Notes: generated by a model not told the origin, from the sequence alone. A DNA stretch of 64,000 nt from Silurus meridionalis (GCF_014805685.1 NC_060886.1:18618108-18682107); one strand, 5' to 3'. Positions 1 to 12,464 are shown, counted from the first letter of the stretch. Numbers and translations: made by a program.

Positions 1-2186
1 TTATGAGTGGTTAATATTTAGAAATAACGACAGTGCTTGTGTGTGTGTGTTATAGTTGCTGCATATCTATCATCAGTAATCTATCAGCACAACACAGTAA
101 GGTAAATGTCATCATATAAAAAGATTAACTCACAGTAAGACTTCCAAACTGGTGGTCTGAATTCATCATTATCTGTTGGACAGAAATTCAGAAGACAATT
201 TAAGAGAATGGTGAAATAATACAAATAAAATAGAATTGAATTTAACATGCGACTCTGACAGCTACAATAGTATAGTCATAGTCAAAAGTATAGTCATCAA
301 TTAAAAAAAGACAATGTTATACTACGTTTTCAGACAAAATACCTCAGACTATTCAGAATAACTGCAGATATACTTAGTACAATTGAAAGTGCGCACTCTA
401 GTGGAGAAATATCGAATACATGCTTAATGTTCTAGGTGCAATGTTTTTTTTTTTTTTTTTTTTTACTTTCTCTAAAAAGAGTATAATAAAGGTCACATGA
501 GAGTAAGTTTCAAGTGAAACACTTCAAGTATTCAACATCAGCCTTTTTATATTCAATAGAAAGACAGAATAAATATGCACAGCAGAAAGGAATACAGCAA
601 ATCAGTATTAGGCTCAGTTTCTCAAATTCAAACATATTCCTCTTCTAATTATTTTTTATAGAGGAGAAAAGATCCAGCATATTACTTGTATAAACATATT
701 AGAAACTGCATTTAGGTGCAAAGCAAAATCCTGAGATGTATTTTTACTAATTCTATATGAAGAATAATTATTTCACATTTAAATTTAGTGGTTAATAGTT
801 CATGCTTTTCTATATATAAAAAAAAAGTATGACATTAAGATAATTCTGTTTCTTTCTAGGATTTTTAAATGAATTAACAATGTTCAATTAAAAAATCTTT
901 AATTTTGTACATGAAAACAAAATAAAACAATTTCACTACCTAGAAAATGAAAGTTCGGCTGATTATCTACTATTGTGTTTGGCAAAATAATTAGTCAAGG
1001 ATGCCTGAATTTGGCACATACAGACTATTGATTTGGCCATGTCATAAGAGTAGAGGTGGGAAAAAGTAAAAATATATGGACCAAATTCTTGTCTCCTATT
1101 AGAGGTCACTGAATAGCTGTATTGTGCTTTGAACTCTACTGTACAACAAACTGGATCGTTTCTCTTTGTACTATGAGTTTCAATGAACTAAATCTTTGAA
1201 AATAAAACTATTTATTTATTTAAGCATATTATGAAATCTTAAATAAAATGAACAATGAAAACTTTAATTTTAATATACTGTTTTGTATAAGGCAACATTT
1301 ATTTTTGGTCCACAGCCTTATTCAAGTTTCTTTTTTTGGCCCTTTATAAGAAAGGGTTTGGGCAACTCTAAATTAGAGGATTGTACAATTCTAAATTTTA
1401 CTATTTATTTCAGCAGCTTTCTTGATGGATATGGACCACCAGCAGCAGACAGTGTTAGAATGTTATTATGATGGATGCACTTTGAAAAATTATTCCACAC
1501 TTTCTAACGTAGATTTACTACTAGACAAAATATTTACTGCACTTTGGCTCATTTTTCAATGTCATTTTATTTGTCCGTTTAACAACACATGAGAAATCCA
1601 GATGTAGATTTGTATTCTCCCTTAAATTACAATCAGAAACCTTAAAAGGCATCATACTCCAAAGAAGAACCTCATCCACTTCTGCAAGACAGGAGATCAG
1701 TGGTATTATAAATAATTATCCTTCAAAGACTGTATACTTAAAAGGCAAACAGTGCAGCCGTTATGATTACTTTCACAACTATTGGGCACAAATAGTTTAT
1801 AATTTATGCAGAAATCATAAACACTGTATTCAAGATTGTTGAGAAACGGTTTTTGGAAAGCATTTTACACAGTCCGCTTCTCATTAAAAACACTGAACAC
1901 AGGATGCACAACATGGGGGCCCTTAAACTGGAGAGTTCAATATTCATTTAATGGTTTGTGATGAAAAAGTGAGAAAAAGGACCAAATGAGCTTTTCATGT
2001 GCTTAATAAAAATACCTGCTACTACTTCACATTCTTAATGAAGGGCCTCAGGGGGGGAAAAACTCCTACAGAAACCTCTCGGCGTAAGCACTCAGAACAA
2101 TGCATCTCCGGGGGAAAGAGGCTTTAGACAATATGTCACAAGACTCTCAAAATCCTGGTCCTTCTTCACTATGCTACAGCTCTCGC

Positions 2187-2215
2187 TCACGCTCTCTCTC
2201 TCTCTCTCTCTCTCT
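2187..2215. repeat. CT microsatellite
   Basis: A short run of CT dinucleotides with one or two interruptions. Confidence 0.85.
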
Positions 2216-2644
2216 GGAACAGAAAGGGAATTTCCTGAGAGGTGACAGTTTCCTTTGCCTTTAATTTACATGTCCGAAATGCAAACTGCCCCGTTCTAAG
2301 CCACTTTCACTATTCCCATAAATTCACAATGATGCAGTACCTGTTCAGAATCCTCCTGACATTCTCCATAAATATTGAACATGTAACAACCAAACTATTC
2401 CCCTACTGTTCCCCTCTTCATTTTTCCTAAAAAGCGTCATAAGCCAGGAGAAGAAATATACAATATTAGAAGGCTTTTACGTTCAAGCTCTACATCATAT
2501 ATTGAAAGATATTGCATGATAAATGATTAAGCAAGAGAGAGAGAGAGAACTGCTTTTCTAACTATATTAACCCCCAACATAGTTTTTAGACTGATGGTAA
2601 TTCTTAGTCTGTGACCTAACAAACCAGTATCCGAATGTAATAAT

Positions 2645-2700
2645 CGATAAACATTTTCTTGTAAGTCATTCTGGATAAGGGCATCTGCCAAATGATATAA
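2645..2700 (+). mobile_element. SINE 3' tail fragment
   Basis: The segment reads like the conserved end of fish tRNA-derived SINEs: a TGTAAGTC-type start, then TCTGGATAAGGGCATCTGCC and AAATG. The tRNA-like head is missing, so this is a truncated or old copy. A fuller relative lies at about 40,848-41,025. Confidence 0.6.
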
Positions 2701-3496
2701 ATATAACTAACGTGTAACGTTCTGCATTTAGAAATGGTCAGGAGGAGGAACGAAGACACCGTGGCTCCAGACACAGTTGTGGAGACATTGTTTCGTGCCA
2801 AATTAGGAGGTGTCCCTCCATCATTGTGCTCCTCCTATGATTCAGCATTTAATATTGATAGAAAATGGCTGCTCCCTTATTCAGAGATAAGCGCTGCAAG
2901 GAAGAGCACTTCCTCTTGATGACTGGCCGTATTGCCAACAAGTGTCTGAGCCTTTATTATATTACTTTGTCCTTCGTATACTGCCGTTTGTCCTCTCAAG
3001 CACTTAGTTGTCCTCTCGAGCACTTGCCACTGTAAGTGATACCCAGAGAAAGAAAGGAGATTTAATCAGCCCAATTGAAGACAAGTATAGTGTGAAACCA
3101 TCAGCTGTTCCCTCCGTAGTGCTCTTGAAGGCTGAACAAAAACAGCTGAACTGGAGTCCCTAGGGCAAGAAACTGAATGAAGCTCTTGTGCTTTGAAACA
3201 TATCAGACAATATATTATATTACACCAGACCTGAGGCACCTGCAGGACACAATAACTAGAAGCATGACAAATAAATGGCACGCTGTGAGCTTAAAACCAG
3301 GAGAACCTGTTGGCTGTGGTTAAGAGCCTGTTAGCTTCGCATGGCCAGTCTATTGTTGATTAGCAACCACAGAGACACGCTGCCAACGCCATACACACCC
3401 TGTGGGGATTTACTGCAACGCATTGTCCTGGAAAAAAAATTTATTCACTCATTGCAATATTTAAGTATGAATTCATTAACAGGTATGGGGACTTAC

Positions 3497-3515
3497 CGAA
3501 AACGAGGATAGCCAT
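3497..3515 (-). CDS. chn1: Probable first coding exon of alpha2-chimaerin (chn1), partial gene
   Basis: On the minus strand an ATG at 3,515 opens the peptide MAILVF plus one further base, followed by a strong donor (GTAAGT at 3,496-3,491). Alpha2-chimaerin, a Rac GTPase-activating protein with SH2, C1 and RhoGAP domains that acts in axon guidance, begins MALTLFD in mammals. The match in length and pattern, with the D codon split by the intron, fits. The position also fits, because CHN1 lies directly downstream of ATF2 on the same strand in human. The upstream part of the exon (to about 3,650) is 5' UTR containing a GA-rich run. Only six residues support the identity, so synteny carries most of the weight. 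The remaining exons would lie beyond the left edge. Confidence 0.5.
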
Positions 3516-3566
3516 GATATTGCTGTTAATTCCGCTGGACAAAGCTGTGGGATGCAGCGCCAAGTT

Positions 3567-3603
<37 letters not shown>

Positions 3604-3660
3604 CCTTCTGTCTCTCTCTAGCGCTCTCTCTCTCTCTCATTCAAAGCAAATCCATGAAGG
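3516..3660 (-). other. chn1: Presumed chn1 5' UTR with GA-rich tract
   Basis: Directly upstream of the MAILVF start on the minus strand is a GA-rich run (CT on the plus strand, about 3,569-3,640) interrupted by a few other bases. If the exon is real, this microsatellite is transcribed in the 5' UTR. The transcript start is not fixed by the sequence. Confidence 0.35.
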
Positions 3661-3939
3661 AAATGCTTTCTCACTGACAAAGCTGCATAAAAAAAAGATA
3701 TAAATGTGAATAACCTGACTACACCGGCTCTGCCCTGGTGCCAATGTTTTATCCCTTTTCTCCTCCACAGGCTGCACAGCGCTAAAACTTTGAACCCCAC
3801 TGAGTCTTATCTACCCCCATCAATTCAGCGCCACTCTCCAGTTCCAAACAATCCGCTATTTCCTTTTCCTTTCCTATTTCTATCTAAGCAGCCTCGCTGA
3901 TCAGGACTCCCATCCAGTCCCGTTCATGGTTTTTCTCCT

Positions 3940-4135
3940 CCCGAACAAGTTGGCTATAGCGATACGCGGCACTAGGAGCTCCGACTCAGACTGTATCCCT
4001 GTATCGGAGCCGCCATGTTGTGAGACCACGTGACCGAAAAGCGCCGTCTGTCCTCAAGGACTGCATGCTCTTCATGGCGCGTTACCATGGAGACGCTCTG
4101 CCTCAGCGCCATGAGGTCACGGCCATGATGCTGCA
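3940..4135. promoter_or_regulatory. CpG-rich promoter, probably of chn1
   Basis: CpG density rises sharply here compared with the flanks. Clear motifs are GCCGCCATGTTG at 4,009-4,020 (YY1 consensus), CACGTG followed by AC at 4,027-4,034 (USF/E-box type) and GTTACCATGGAGAC at 4,081-4,094 (RFX X-box-like). These cluster about 500-580 bp upstream of the MAILVF start on the minus strand. The start site and direction are inferred; a bidirectional promoter cannot be excluded. Confidence 0.5.
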
Positions 4136-6240
4136 TTTGGTGTTCGGATGATAAACATGTTAGAACCTGTTGATAAACGGGAACAAGTGGGTAGCTCTAG
4201 GATGAGGTCTTGTCTCGAGGAAAAAAAGTTTTTAATTAAAAAAGACAGAGCTAAATAAATGGTTGATAAACCCTTATATACACAACCATTTGCATTTCTC
4301 TTCCGTAGGCTGCCATTTAGATTGCAGGTCTCATTAATGATTTTATACAAAAATTTATTTCTGTATCAACAGAGTAGACAGGAATGACTTTTAAACCATT
4401 AGAATGAAGAAATATACTAAATGAACGATAAATGTGTATACTTCAATTGTATGTTGTTCCTATTTTTTTGGGTGAATGTTAGCCAGCAGTTGAAGCAGTC
4501 ATGACACAAACTATCAGTTCCAATGAAAACGATGAACAAAAATAACTGGATGTTAGAACACCAAAAAACAAACAAAAAAAACCAACAGAATTCCTTATAG
4601 ATATTTGTAAAAAATGTTAATGTTTATAAAGGAAACTGTAAAGTCCCTGTGGATCTCGATCTGGATCTCTATCCTGGGAGTTTGTTGCCTTTATGTTATG
4701 CCCAGTGAGTTAGTAAGGATAAGTAGAAGTCCTTTAGAAACGTGTAGGTCACATGTTGGTGTCTACTGTATACGTCATGAAACATCCATATTCTAAAACC
4801 TTTCCACAATATTGTTATTGGTTGAAGTGTCTATTTTGTTTAGCAGGGTGGTTAGAAAAACTGTAAGACATGAAGATGTTGTCTGCATGAGTGATCAAAT
4901 AGTTCAAATTCACCCATAGCTTTGGTATCAACTTTGAAATTTTGATATCTCTTGTAAGAGTTGTAATTAGGCAGGGTTGGCATAGTCTCTCTTCCCTGTA
5001 AATTACAGTGGTGATAGCCAATCATAGGCATCTGCGAGCTCATGTATGCAGAATAGGGAGATAGCTCTTATCTCAGAGTTGTGCACTGTTCTGTGTGAAC
5101 AGGGGTGGACCAAGCCTGGTCTCCTAGTCAGTTTGGTTACAATGCCATGTGTAAATCTCATGGTGAAGATTGTTAAGAGTGTAATGTTGTTCTGGAGTAA
5201 GATTTGCAAGCAAATGGAGAATTAATTTGACATTTTTTACTGTAATGAAATGCATTATTTGGAGGCATAACACTGTAATCCACCAGTTTATTTCTAGCTA
5301 CCATAAGCTAATAATTCGATTTTGCGATGCTAGCAAACATAATATCTTAATGTTATGTCAGCTTGTATTTGTACAGTAGCTTGCTGGACAACAAACCTAT
5401 ATGGCTTAGGTGTGTGTCTTTTATATTTAGTGGGGATCTTGCTAAAGCAAATACACTCGATTAGCTGTGTGTATTTATTTGCAGATTTTTGTGTGGCAGA
5501 ATTTTTCAGTCATTATACACTGACAATATCTATATCACATGCTAAAGTATTTGCTAGTGAATAGATTTGACTTATTTTTTCTCTTGACTGATTAGGTATA
5601 CTTTATGGTTTTATTTTACTTCCCAAATTCATTTGAGTCTTGATTTTTTTTTCAGCCCAACTGCTTTTAATACAGGCAGAATCAGCATTAAGTCCCCTGT
5701 GGATCTAAAAGCAAACTCTGAGTAATAAAACTTTCCTCTGGGAAAGAATCCTATTCTTTACACGTGCAAGCTTGGTAGGAAACTGGGGTCAGAACAAAGG
5801 GTCACACATGATAGCTACCCAGGAGCAGAGAAGATCAAGGCACAACAGTGGCAGCATGGAAATAGGATTAAAACCCATAACCTTTGTACTATATTATGTT
5901 ACTTAAACATACCATTGTTTGCACCATAAGCACACAACAGGGTGTGAATGCTGTCATATCTTAACATTATATTTACAACACTAGAACAGTAGAAGTAAAT
6001 AAAAAGAAATATATATAGAATGTATTGTGAATTTGCCTTAAATCACTTTTTATAGCAAGCTGTTTTAAGTAGAGAAGATATTAGTGTGCATCCATATTAC
6101 CCTCATAGGCTTTATATGTTAATTATGATTGTGTACAAAAATGCTAAATGCTAATGAACAGCACTGTATTAAAGAACAACTAATTAAGAATAAGCTAGTT
6201 TGTCATCCAAGCCAGTGTTTTATTAATTCATGTATTCTTT
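4136..6240. other. Intergenic, nothing recognised
   Basis: AT-rich single-copy-looking sequence. Open frames are short, lack coding character and match no family I know. No long repeat was seen. Confidence 0.5.
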
Positions 6241-6249
6241 ATACTGGTT

Positions 6250-7460
6250 ACCTGAATATCAGAATGCACTGATTTGCAAATCTTATAAATCCATATTCTG
6301 TTCACAATAAAAAAAAAAAAAAAAACATAAAAAAACCCATAAAAAAATCAAACGGTTAAATTGAGAATATATACAATTTTTAAAAAGGTCATTTTAAATT
6401 TGATGGTTGTAATAGGTCTCAAAATTCAGGACAAAGCCATGTTTACCACTGTGTCACATCTTCTATCTATATACATTTGGGAAATGAAGAGACCAGTTGG
6501 TGAAGGCAGACAGACCAGTTCAGCACCCGGACTCTTTTACTACGAAGTCATTCCCTAAAAAAGCTGTTTTCTGAATAGAAGTGTTTGTTTCTCTAAAACC
6601 TGCATTTACTGTTTAGCATTGATGGAGCATCTTAAAATGTGCAAGCTGCCCATTCCACAGGCACGCATGCAGTTGCATACCATAAGAGATGCAGCTTTTT
6701 TAATTGGGCAGTGATAAAAAGCCAAACGTTCCCTCTCCTCTTTAGTCCGGAGGATGTGATGTCAATAGTTTTTAAAGAGAAATTTCAATTTCAATTGGTC
6801 TGACCACAGAAACAGTTTTCAGTACATTTTAAATAAACTTTGGCCCAAAGAGGATGGCAGTGTTTTTTGGTAATTTTTACATATGCCTTCTTTGAATGAT
6901 AGATTTAACTTGCATTTGTGGATGAGATGGCAAACTGTGTTCATACAATGATTTCTGGAGTTCTGATTTCTACATAAAATAATGACTTTTGCTCTTGTCC
7001 CTTGTGCATAAAGATTTCTCCAGATTCTTTGAAACCTTTGATGATTATGTTCTGTAAATGATGAGATATTCAACTTTTCACAATTTTATGTTAAGGAACA
7101 TTGTTCTGTGTTTGTAGATACAATTGTTTACAGATTGGTGAAGCCCTGTCTATCTTTATTTCTGAGAGACACTGATAGTGTACTCTAAGGTACACTATTT
7201 ATACCCAGTCACAGTTGGGACCTGTTGTCAATTAACCTCATTAGTTGCAAAATGTTTCTCCAGACTTTTGTTGCCCCGTTCCAACTTTTCAGAGATGTGT
7301 TGCAGTTATCAAATTTAAAATACCCTTTTTTCAGTTTAAATATTTGATATGCTTTTATTTTTTTATGTGAATAAAATGTGGATTTATAAGATTTTCAAAT
7401 CATTGCATTAGTTTTTTATTTATGTTTTTTCCACAATGTCCAATCCTTTTTTGAATTGTA
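6250..7460 (-). mobile_element. Decayed DNA transposon with inverted ends
   Basis: The left end near 6,265-6,310 (TGATTTGCAAATCTTATAAA and on) recurs in inverted form at about 7,370-7,410, where the plus strand reads TTTATAAGATTTTCAAATCA. The interior resembles an abundant fish DNA transposon read on its reverse strand, including TTGTCCCTTGTGCATAAAGA near 6,998 and a TTGTTGCCCCGTTCCAACTT segment near 7,270. Any transposase on the minus strand is full of stops and poly-A or poly-T slips, so the copy is inactive. I do not assign the superfamily from memory with confidence. Confidence 0.6.
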
Positions 7461-7540
7461 ATAACAGTATAGTCAAGTTCTCGAAGCTTCAAACATTCCT
7501 TTTTCCCAATAATTATATTTTCTTTGTTTTTACCCCTAAT

Positions 7541-7652
7541 GATGTTATTATTATTATTATTATTATGTAATTTTAGTATATTTAGTATATTTGCAAATTT
7601 GGGTGTAACTGTAAATTAAAAAAAATATATACACCTCTTTTCTCCCGCTTCA

Positions 7653-7700
<48 letters not shown>

Positions 7701-7702
7701 CC
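7541..7702. repeat. Two ATT trinucleotide microsatellites
   Basis: ATT repeats occur at about 7,541-7,566 and, longer, at about 7,651-7,700, separated by AT-rich unique sequence. Read on the minus strand this gives a polyasparagine open frame, which is an artefact of the repeat. Confidence 0.85.
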
Positions 7703-9030
7703 AAATCCAAACATTGCACTCCAACCTCTGTGTTTGCTCCCCCCTGTAAAACACACATGGATATCCTGCACTGACAGAAACATAAGGGAGTGTGCACGCT
7801 AACAGGAAGTTTAGACAATAGCAGCCTAACAGCCTGCGTGCGTTTGGACTGCTACAGCAGGAGTCTCACTAGAACACAAGCTTGGTGAATGCTCATTTCC
7901 GCCTTTTTAACAATACAGAATTAGGGGCCAGAGTGCTAGTGAAAGCCTTCCATTAAATTCATATGATATCATTTGTCGGATACATTCCTGGAAGCATTTG
8001 ATTATACAATATATTGTTAAGGTTCCACATAGGAATGTGTATTTCTATATGTATTAACATAAATATATAGATAAATAAGGTAGTGAAATGGTGTATTTTG
8101 TTGAAGAGTAAGAGAAATGATGTAGGTTTGCATATTTTCTGATGTAATCAGAGGACCAGTTGCTTTCAGTGGATTTCATCCTCAACTTCAAAAGCCTCTG
8201 CATAAAAAAATCATTCTCCAGAAATGTATAAGAGGGTGAGTCCCCGTATTGTTTGTCAGGAACATGGATAAAATTTTAATACGACTTCACTTAAAGAAGG
8301 AAATTCTGGGTACACAAGCTGCTCTAGACAGCAACAGTACTATTTTTCACCAATAATTTAAATAGCAAACATGTCTTTAATACCAGATTTGTGCAAAATG
8401 CATTGAAGATATTGTATTATTTAATATATCTCAGCCAGATTTGCTCAAGACATCTGAGCCTTGCTGAAACCTTGTATTCTGTAAGCATCCACCTTTTCTC
8501 CAGTGACCTGCTAATTTGATTGGTTTGAATTTGCATTAAAATTCAGTCAACGAATTAAATTATAGTACATTTTAACATCTTTACAATCTACCAGTATTCA
8601 GTGATTCAAGCGAACTGTAATACCAGTCAAATACAGCAAAAAAACAAGCAAGTACCACACTACAAATATGTCGGAGAAACTTCATCCCAGTGGCAAAAAT
8701 TTATTTAAAGTTTTAGGAGTTTTTGCAGACAAAAGTCACACGAATCGAGTCATATATATATATATATTTAAACTTTTAAGGACTGCATATATAGAAGTAA
8801 ATAAATCTTCCCTTTCTATGCTGTTCCTCTTTATTAAACAGACCTTTGTCTAAAATCAATTTATCAAGTTATAAGGCCACGGGAATTCTTGCAGTGCTGT
8901 TTTCAAGCCTTAGCAGACTCTTTTCAGTTCTTCAGCATGCAGAGATGCATGGAATTTTATTGCAATTTTATTGAGAAGAAGAAAATTTGCATTTACTTCT
9001 GGCCTAAACCTTTAAGAATTCATAACAGTG
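7703..9030. other. Intergenic, nothing recognised
   Basis: AT-rich sequence with short open frames only. A short TA run lies near 8,752-8,767. No coding, RNA or mobile-element signal was convincing. Confidence 0.45.
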
Positions 9031-9031
9031 A

Positions 9032-9668
9032 CAATACTGTTTCAGACTGTCCCAGCTGAAGATGCTGAGTCTGAACAACAGGCGCTTTAAAAAAAAAAAA
9101 AAAAACATAAATCCACAGGTGTTTGGCTCCAGCACTCTGTTCCACTCGTTGGACTTGAGAGGCGATGTGTGGAAATGTGACTGTAGATTACTGAGCCAGG
9201 AGAGGTGGCTGGAGTCAGAGAGAGTTTCCTATCACAGTGAGGTGCTCTCACCCAGAAACTCTGAAAGGTCAGTACCTCCATGCTATCAGCAATCCAGTGA
9301 TCCATGGTGCTGACAAGCAGTGCAGCAGAGCGCAGAGCCATGTTCAATCAAAACCAACCTACTCAGGCAATGGCTCACGGGCCAACAGACAAACCTCCCA
9401 TCATGGTGACAGAAACCACACTCAGAAAAGGGTGAGCAGGAACGCTCCACAGCTTATGATCAAGCATCCAGTGAAAAGAAACGCTTCGAAAGGTAACGCA
9501 ATACTGAAACCAGCCACCAGGGGTAGTATTGTCTTCTTAGAAATGAAACCCCAGCTGGACGAGTTGCTCGACGTCCTAACCCAATCGCACAAACTGCCAA
9601 GAATGAAGGAAAGATCAATGATGCATGCTTTTACAAGCAGATGGTCATTCCCTACATCTCTGCTGTGA
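9032..9668 (+). pseudogene. Broken leucine-rich-repeat (LRRCT-type) gene fragment
   Basis: In one plus frame the sequence reads FRLSQLKMLSLNNRRF, a typical leucine-rich repeat. A poly-lysine run made by a 16-base A tract follows, then VFGSSTLFHSLDLRG and VWKCDCRLLSQERWLES, the start of an LRR C-terminal cap (CxC plus WL). The cap continues only after a shift of frame near 9,237, where the other frame gives RCSHPETLKGQYLHAIS, the usual cysteine, P and LxG pattern of the cap's second half. That second frame runs open to 9,668. A stop lies just upstream at 9,029, and the A tract replaces part of the last repeat. This looks like the relic of an extracellular LRR protein; I cannot name the parent. 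The TCCACAG just before 9,119 could alternatively be a real splice acceptor, but the frameshift argues for decay. Confidence 0.6.
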
Positions 9669-9978
9669 CAGTCACCTTCTGCTCTCTGCACTTACACAAG
9701 CTTTTAAAATATTCAACCAAAACCACAGTCAGTGTGTAATCTGTTTTACTTATGGACCTCTTGATACACTTTCTTTAGTGTTTGTTAAATTAGAAAATGT
9801 GATGGTTGGCTTCATATGATTATGTTAAGTGAAAAGAAAAGAGATGTCAAATGAGCCAAAGCCTATGTGTAATATTTACTCACCCTAAAAAAAATATTAT
9901 TGCACTTTAAAATCAATTGGTAATTATAAACTAGAAATGTATAGTACAAATCATGAAAAAGTATTTTAAGAAGAAATG

Positions 9979-10029
<51 letters not shown>
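9979..10029. repeat. TATC tetranucleotide microsatellite
   Basis: About twelve tandem TATC units. Confidence 0.9.
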
Positions 10030-10268
10030 GTTTCTCGATAGAAATGAAACTGCTTTTCTTTTGTGAATGTTTTTACAGCATCAAATAGTTTATTTACTTA
10101 TTGTGAAAGCTATACATTAAATCTCATTTAAAAAATACTTTGATACTATAAATGTAATATCTGTAAGTGAAATTTTTTTTTTTTACCAAGGAACAGTAAC
10201 AGCAAAAGCCTGAGTTGCAGAATTTTGTTTAAAACCATGTGTTCATGACCGGTTTGTTCCAGGTTTCA

Positions 10269-10282
10269 CCACAAGATGGCAG
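10269..10282 (+). promoter_or_regulatory. CTCF-like motif
   Basis: CCACAAGATGGCAG closely fits the CTCF core (CCACNAGRKGGCAG). It lies just beyond the likely 3' end of atf2. This is a motif match only. Confidence 0.4.
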
Positions 10283-10399
10283 ACTAACCCCAAACAAACC
10301 GCTTAGAAAAATGCAATAAAACTGAGCCTGACAGGTGATAAAACATCAGCTGAAAGGTTTTAAAATGAAAATCAGACTCCTGCAATAAATGTAAAGAGA

Positions 10400-12255
10400 T
10401 ATTAAAAGATTTATTACAACATTGTATTAATTTATGTTACTTTATACATAACTTTCACAAAATTACAAGTTTACTGCCAACACAATAATAATAACATCCG
10501 TTTTTCTGCAGCATGGCCAAAGTTGAACAAACAGCAGAAAATAAACCCTTTCACCTTCTGACTGAGAATCAAAGTTGAACATTCTACAGCAATAATCCAA
10601 CCAAAATATGATTAAAATACCAGTCTAATTCTCGCAGAGAATCAGTCCTTCATGCAAGTAAGCACATAACAGTGACCGTACTAGTTTACCTGTAAATCAA
10701 AATCGTTCTTAAATAGATGACATGTAGAAAAGCAAAAATAAATAATGCAGCAATGAAACTACACAGTAGTAAGCCAATACATTTTAAGAAATAAGGCAAT
10801 TTGAGCCTAATTGACGAGTTACTCTTACTCTAATTATCACCAAGCTCAACTGTAATTAAATAATTTCACTTAAATAAAGTACATGATCATTTTCCTTACT
10901 TTTGGAAAAGAACCTCCTGATTATAATATTATCAGTTCAAAAAGATCTTAAATTATCATTAGTATTATTGATTTGTTACTTATTGTTTTTGGGGGGGAAT
11001 AAAGTACTCCACAAGTCAAGTGTGGAAAGTGTTTTAAAAGATCTTTTTTTCCCCCCCCTTTTCTTTTCACTATTCTTAAGCAAATAAAGGGCTTAAAGAC
11101 TAACAAACAATGCACAAAAATGTCTTCAGATCTTATACAATGTAATCGGAATCATTAATGAAATTTTACAGTGTTTCCTAAAATCGCAGTCTTTTGACAA
11201 TCGACTGTAGTGAATTAATAATAGAAAGAAAAACATTTTTTTTTTCATCGAACAGTGTTTTAAAAAGTAGAACACCATGGATTCAGGATCCGCCTTTCTG
11301 TCAGCAAGTGGCAAAGAATGCTCGTAAAAAAGCCTTTCTGCCTCCCACTCAGTCCACATTATGTACATGAAAGCCTCCGTGATCCCTGAACACAATCTAC
11401 TTTAATCCACCCGTCGACCTGCGTTCATCATTTGCAAATCAATATCTATATCTAATACATTTTTCTTCTTAAATCAACATCAAAGACTCTGTGGTGAAGT
11501 ATGCGCTATAGTCCTACAGTTACCCGACTGGAACAAACTACTCATGGAATGTTGATCAAAGCTTTTGCTCTTAAAAGACCTGATTTTAATCAAATATCCT
11601 TAAGACTTGCTTTTAGAAGCCTAAGATTACTTAAAACATTCTGCTCACATCAAACCACCTGAAGACGTAGTCAACAACTTATTCACAAAGTACAACAACA
11701 ACAAAAAATAACTTGTTTAAACTGCACTTTGAACCGTTAAAGAGTGGAAACAATGCGAGTATAAAAAAAAAACAAAAAAAAAAAACAACAAACACCTGTC
11801 TCTCATGTGCAAAATTGAAATGGTATAATGAAAATAAACATGGCTGCTCCATATCTCTGTAGACCTACAGAAGTTCTGAAGAAAATCAATATCCACTTAC
11901 AATGAGCCATGACACACTTTGCCACTTGACTCGTATATAAAATACACCAAGTCAGTCACATGACTCATGATGTTCCAACACCACATGACATGTTCTTGTA
12001 CATGTAATAAATAAACATGGATTCTAAAGAGAAGGAGGCAATTTTTTTTCCAGACAATCAGTACAACCTTAATCACGGTTGGTAAAGTGCCATCCCTTGC
12101 GTCTTTACTACATTCTGTTAAAAAGGGAGAAAACTGATGGTAAATGGAATCCACTTGATGATTAGTGTTCTCCAGACTTAAGAACAGTGAGGGATCTGTT
12201 CCCACCTCACATCAACATGGCTGCCAGGAATAAAAGTAATCACAGAGAATCCTGA
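10400..12255 (-). other. atf2: Probable atf2 3' UTR
   Basis: This stretch follows the atf2 stop codon on the minus strand, is free of microsatellites, and has AATAAA signals on the minus strand near 10,409 and 10,089. The real end is not decided by sequence alone. The open frames inside (for example minus 11,897-12,205) look non-coding. Confidence 0.4.
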
Positions 12256-12464
12256 TCAGCTCTTATTGGGCTGGGTGCAAGTGGCCGGGGCCGTGTTCGA
12301 CTCCTCCCCTTCTGTGCTCTGGTCTGTGGTTGGGCCGGTGGTGGACCCGGATGCCGTAGAGGAGCTCACGCCATTGGATGTGCTGACAGAACTGTGTTGG
12401 ATGGCCTCGTTATGAGGGCTGCTGGGGACGGACATCTCCTCGCTACTGTCCTCTTTATCAAGCA
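12256..12464 (-). CDS. atf2: atf2 last coding exon (C-terminal tail)
   Basis: Encodes [20 protein letters not shown] through to a stop, matching the ATF2 tail ([30 protein letters not shown]). The acceptor is TTTCAG. The final 35 or so residues are Ser/Thr-rich and unlike the human end (TQMADQSTEPALSQ), apart from DQSTE. Confidence 0.93.

Larger units (their letters stand above)
1..3496 (-). other. chn1: Probable chn1 intron 1 (partial), no other gene seen
   Basis: This is AT-rich DNA with short open frames only. If the exon at 3,497-3,515 is the first coding exon of chn1 on the minus strand, this stretch is the start of its first intron, and the rest of the gene lies left of the window. It holds a poly-T run near 445-464, a CT microsatellite near 2,187-2,215 and a SINE tail near 2,650-2,695. 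No further exon with convincing coding content was found. Confidence 0.45.

Noticed and set aside
4632..5705. Short repeated phrase GTCC(C)CTGTGGATCT at 4,640 and 5,693
   Set aside because: Only about 15 bases are shared and no longer repeat unit extends from it; probably chance.
7582..7818. Minus-strand open frame with a polyasparagine run
   Set aside because: It is created by the ATT microsatellite; no coding character outside the repeat.
9422..9691. 89-residue minus-strand frame opposite the LRR relic
   Set aside because: It looks like a shadow of the plus-strand open frame.
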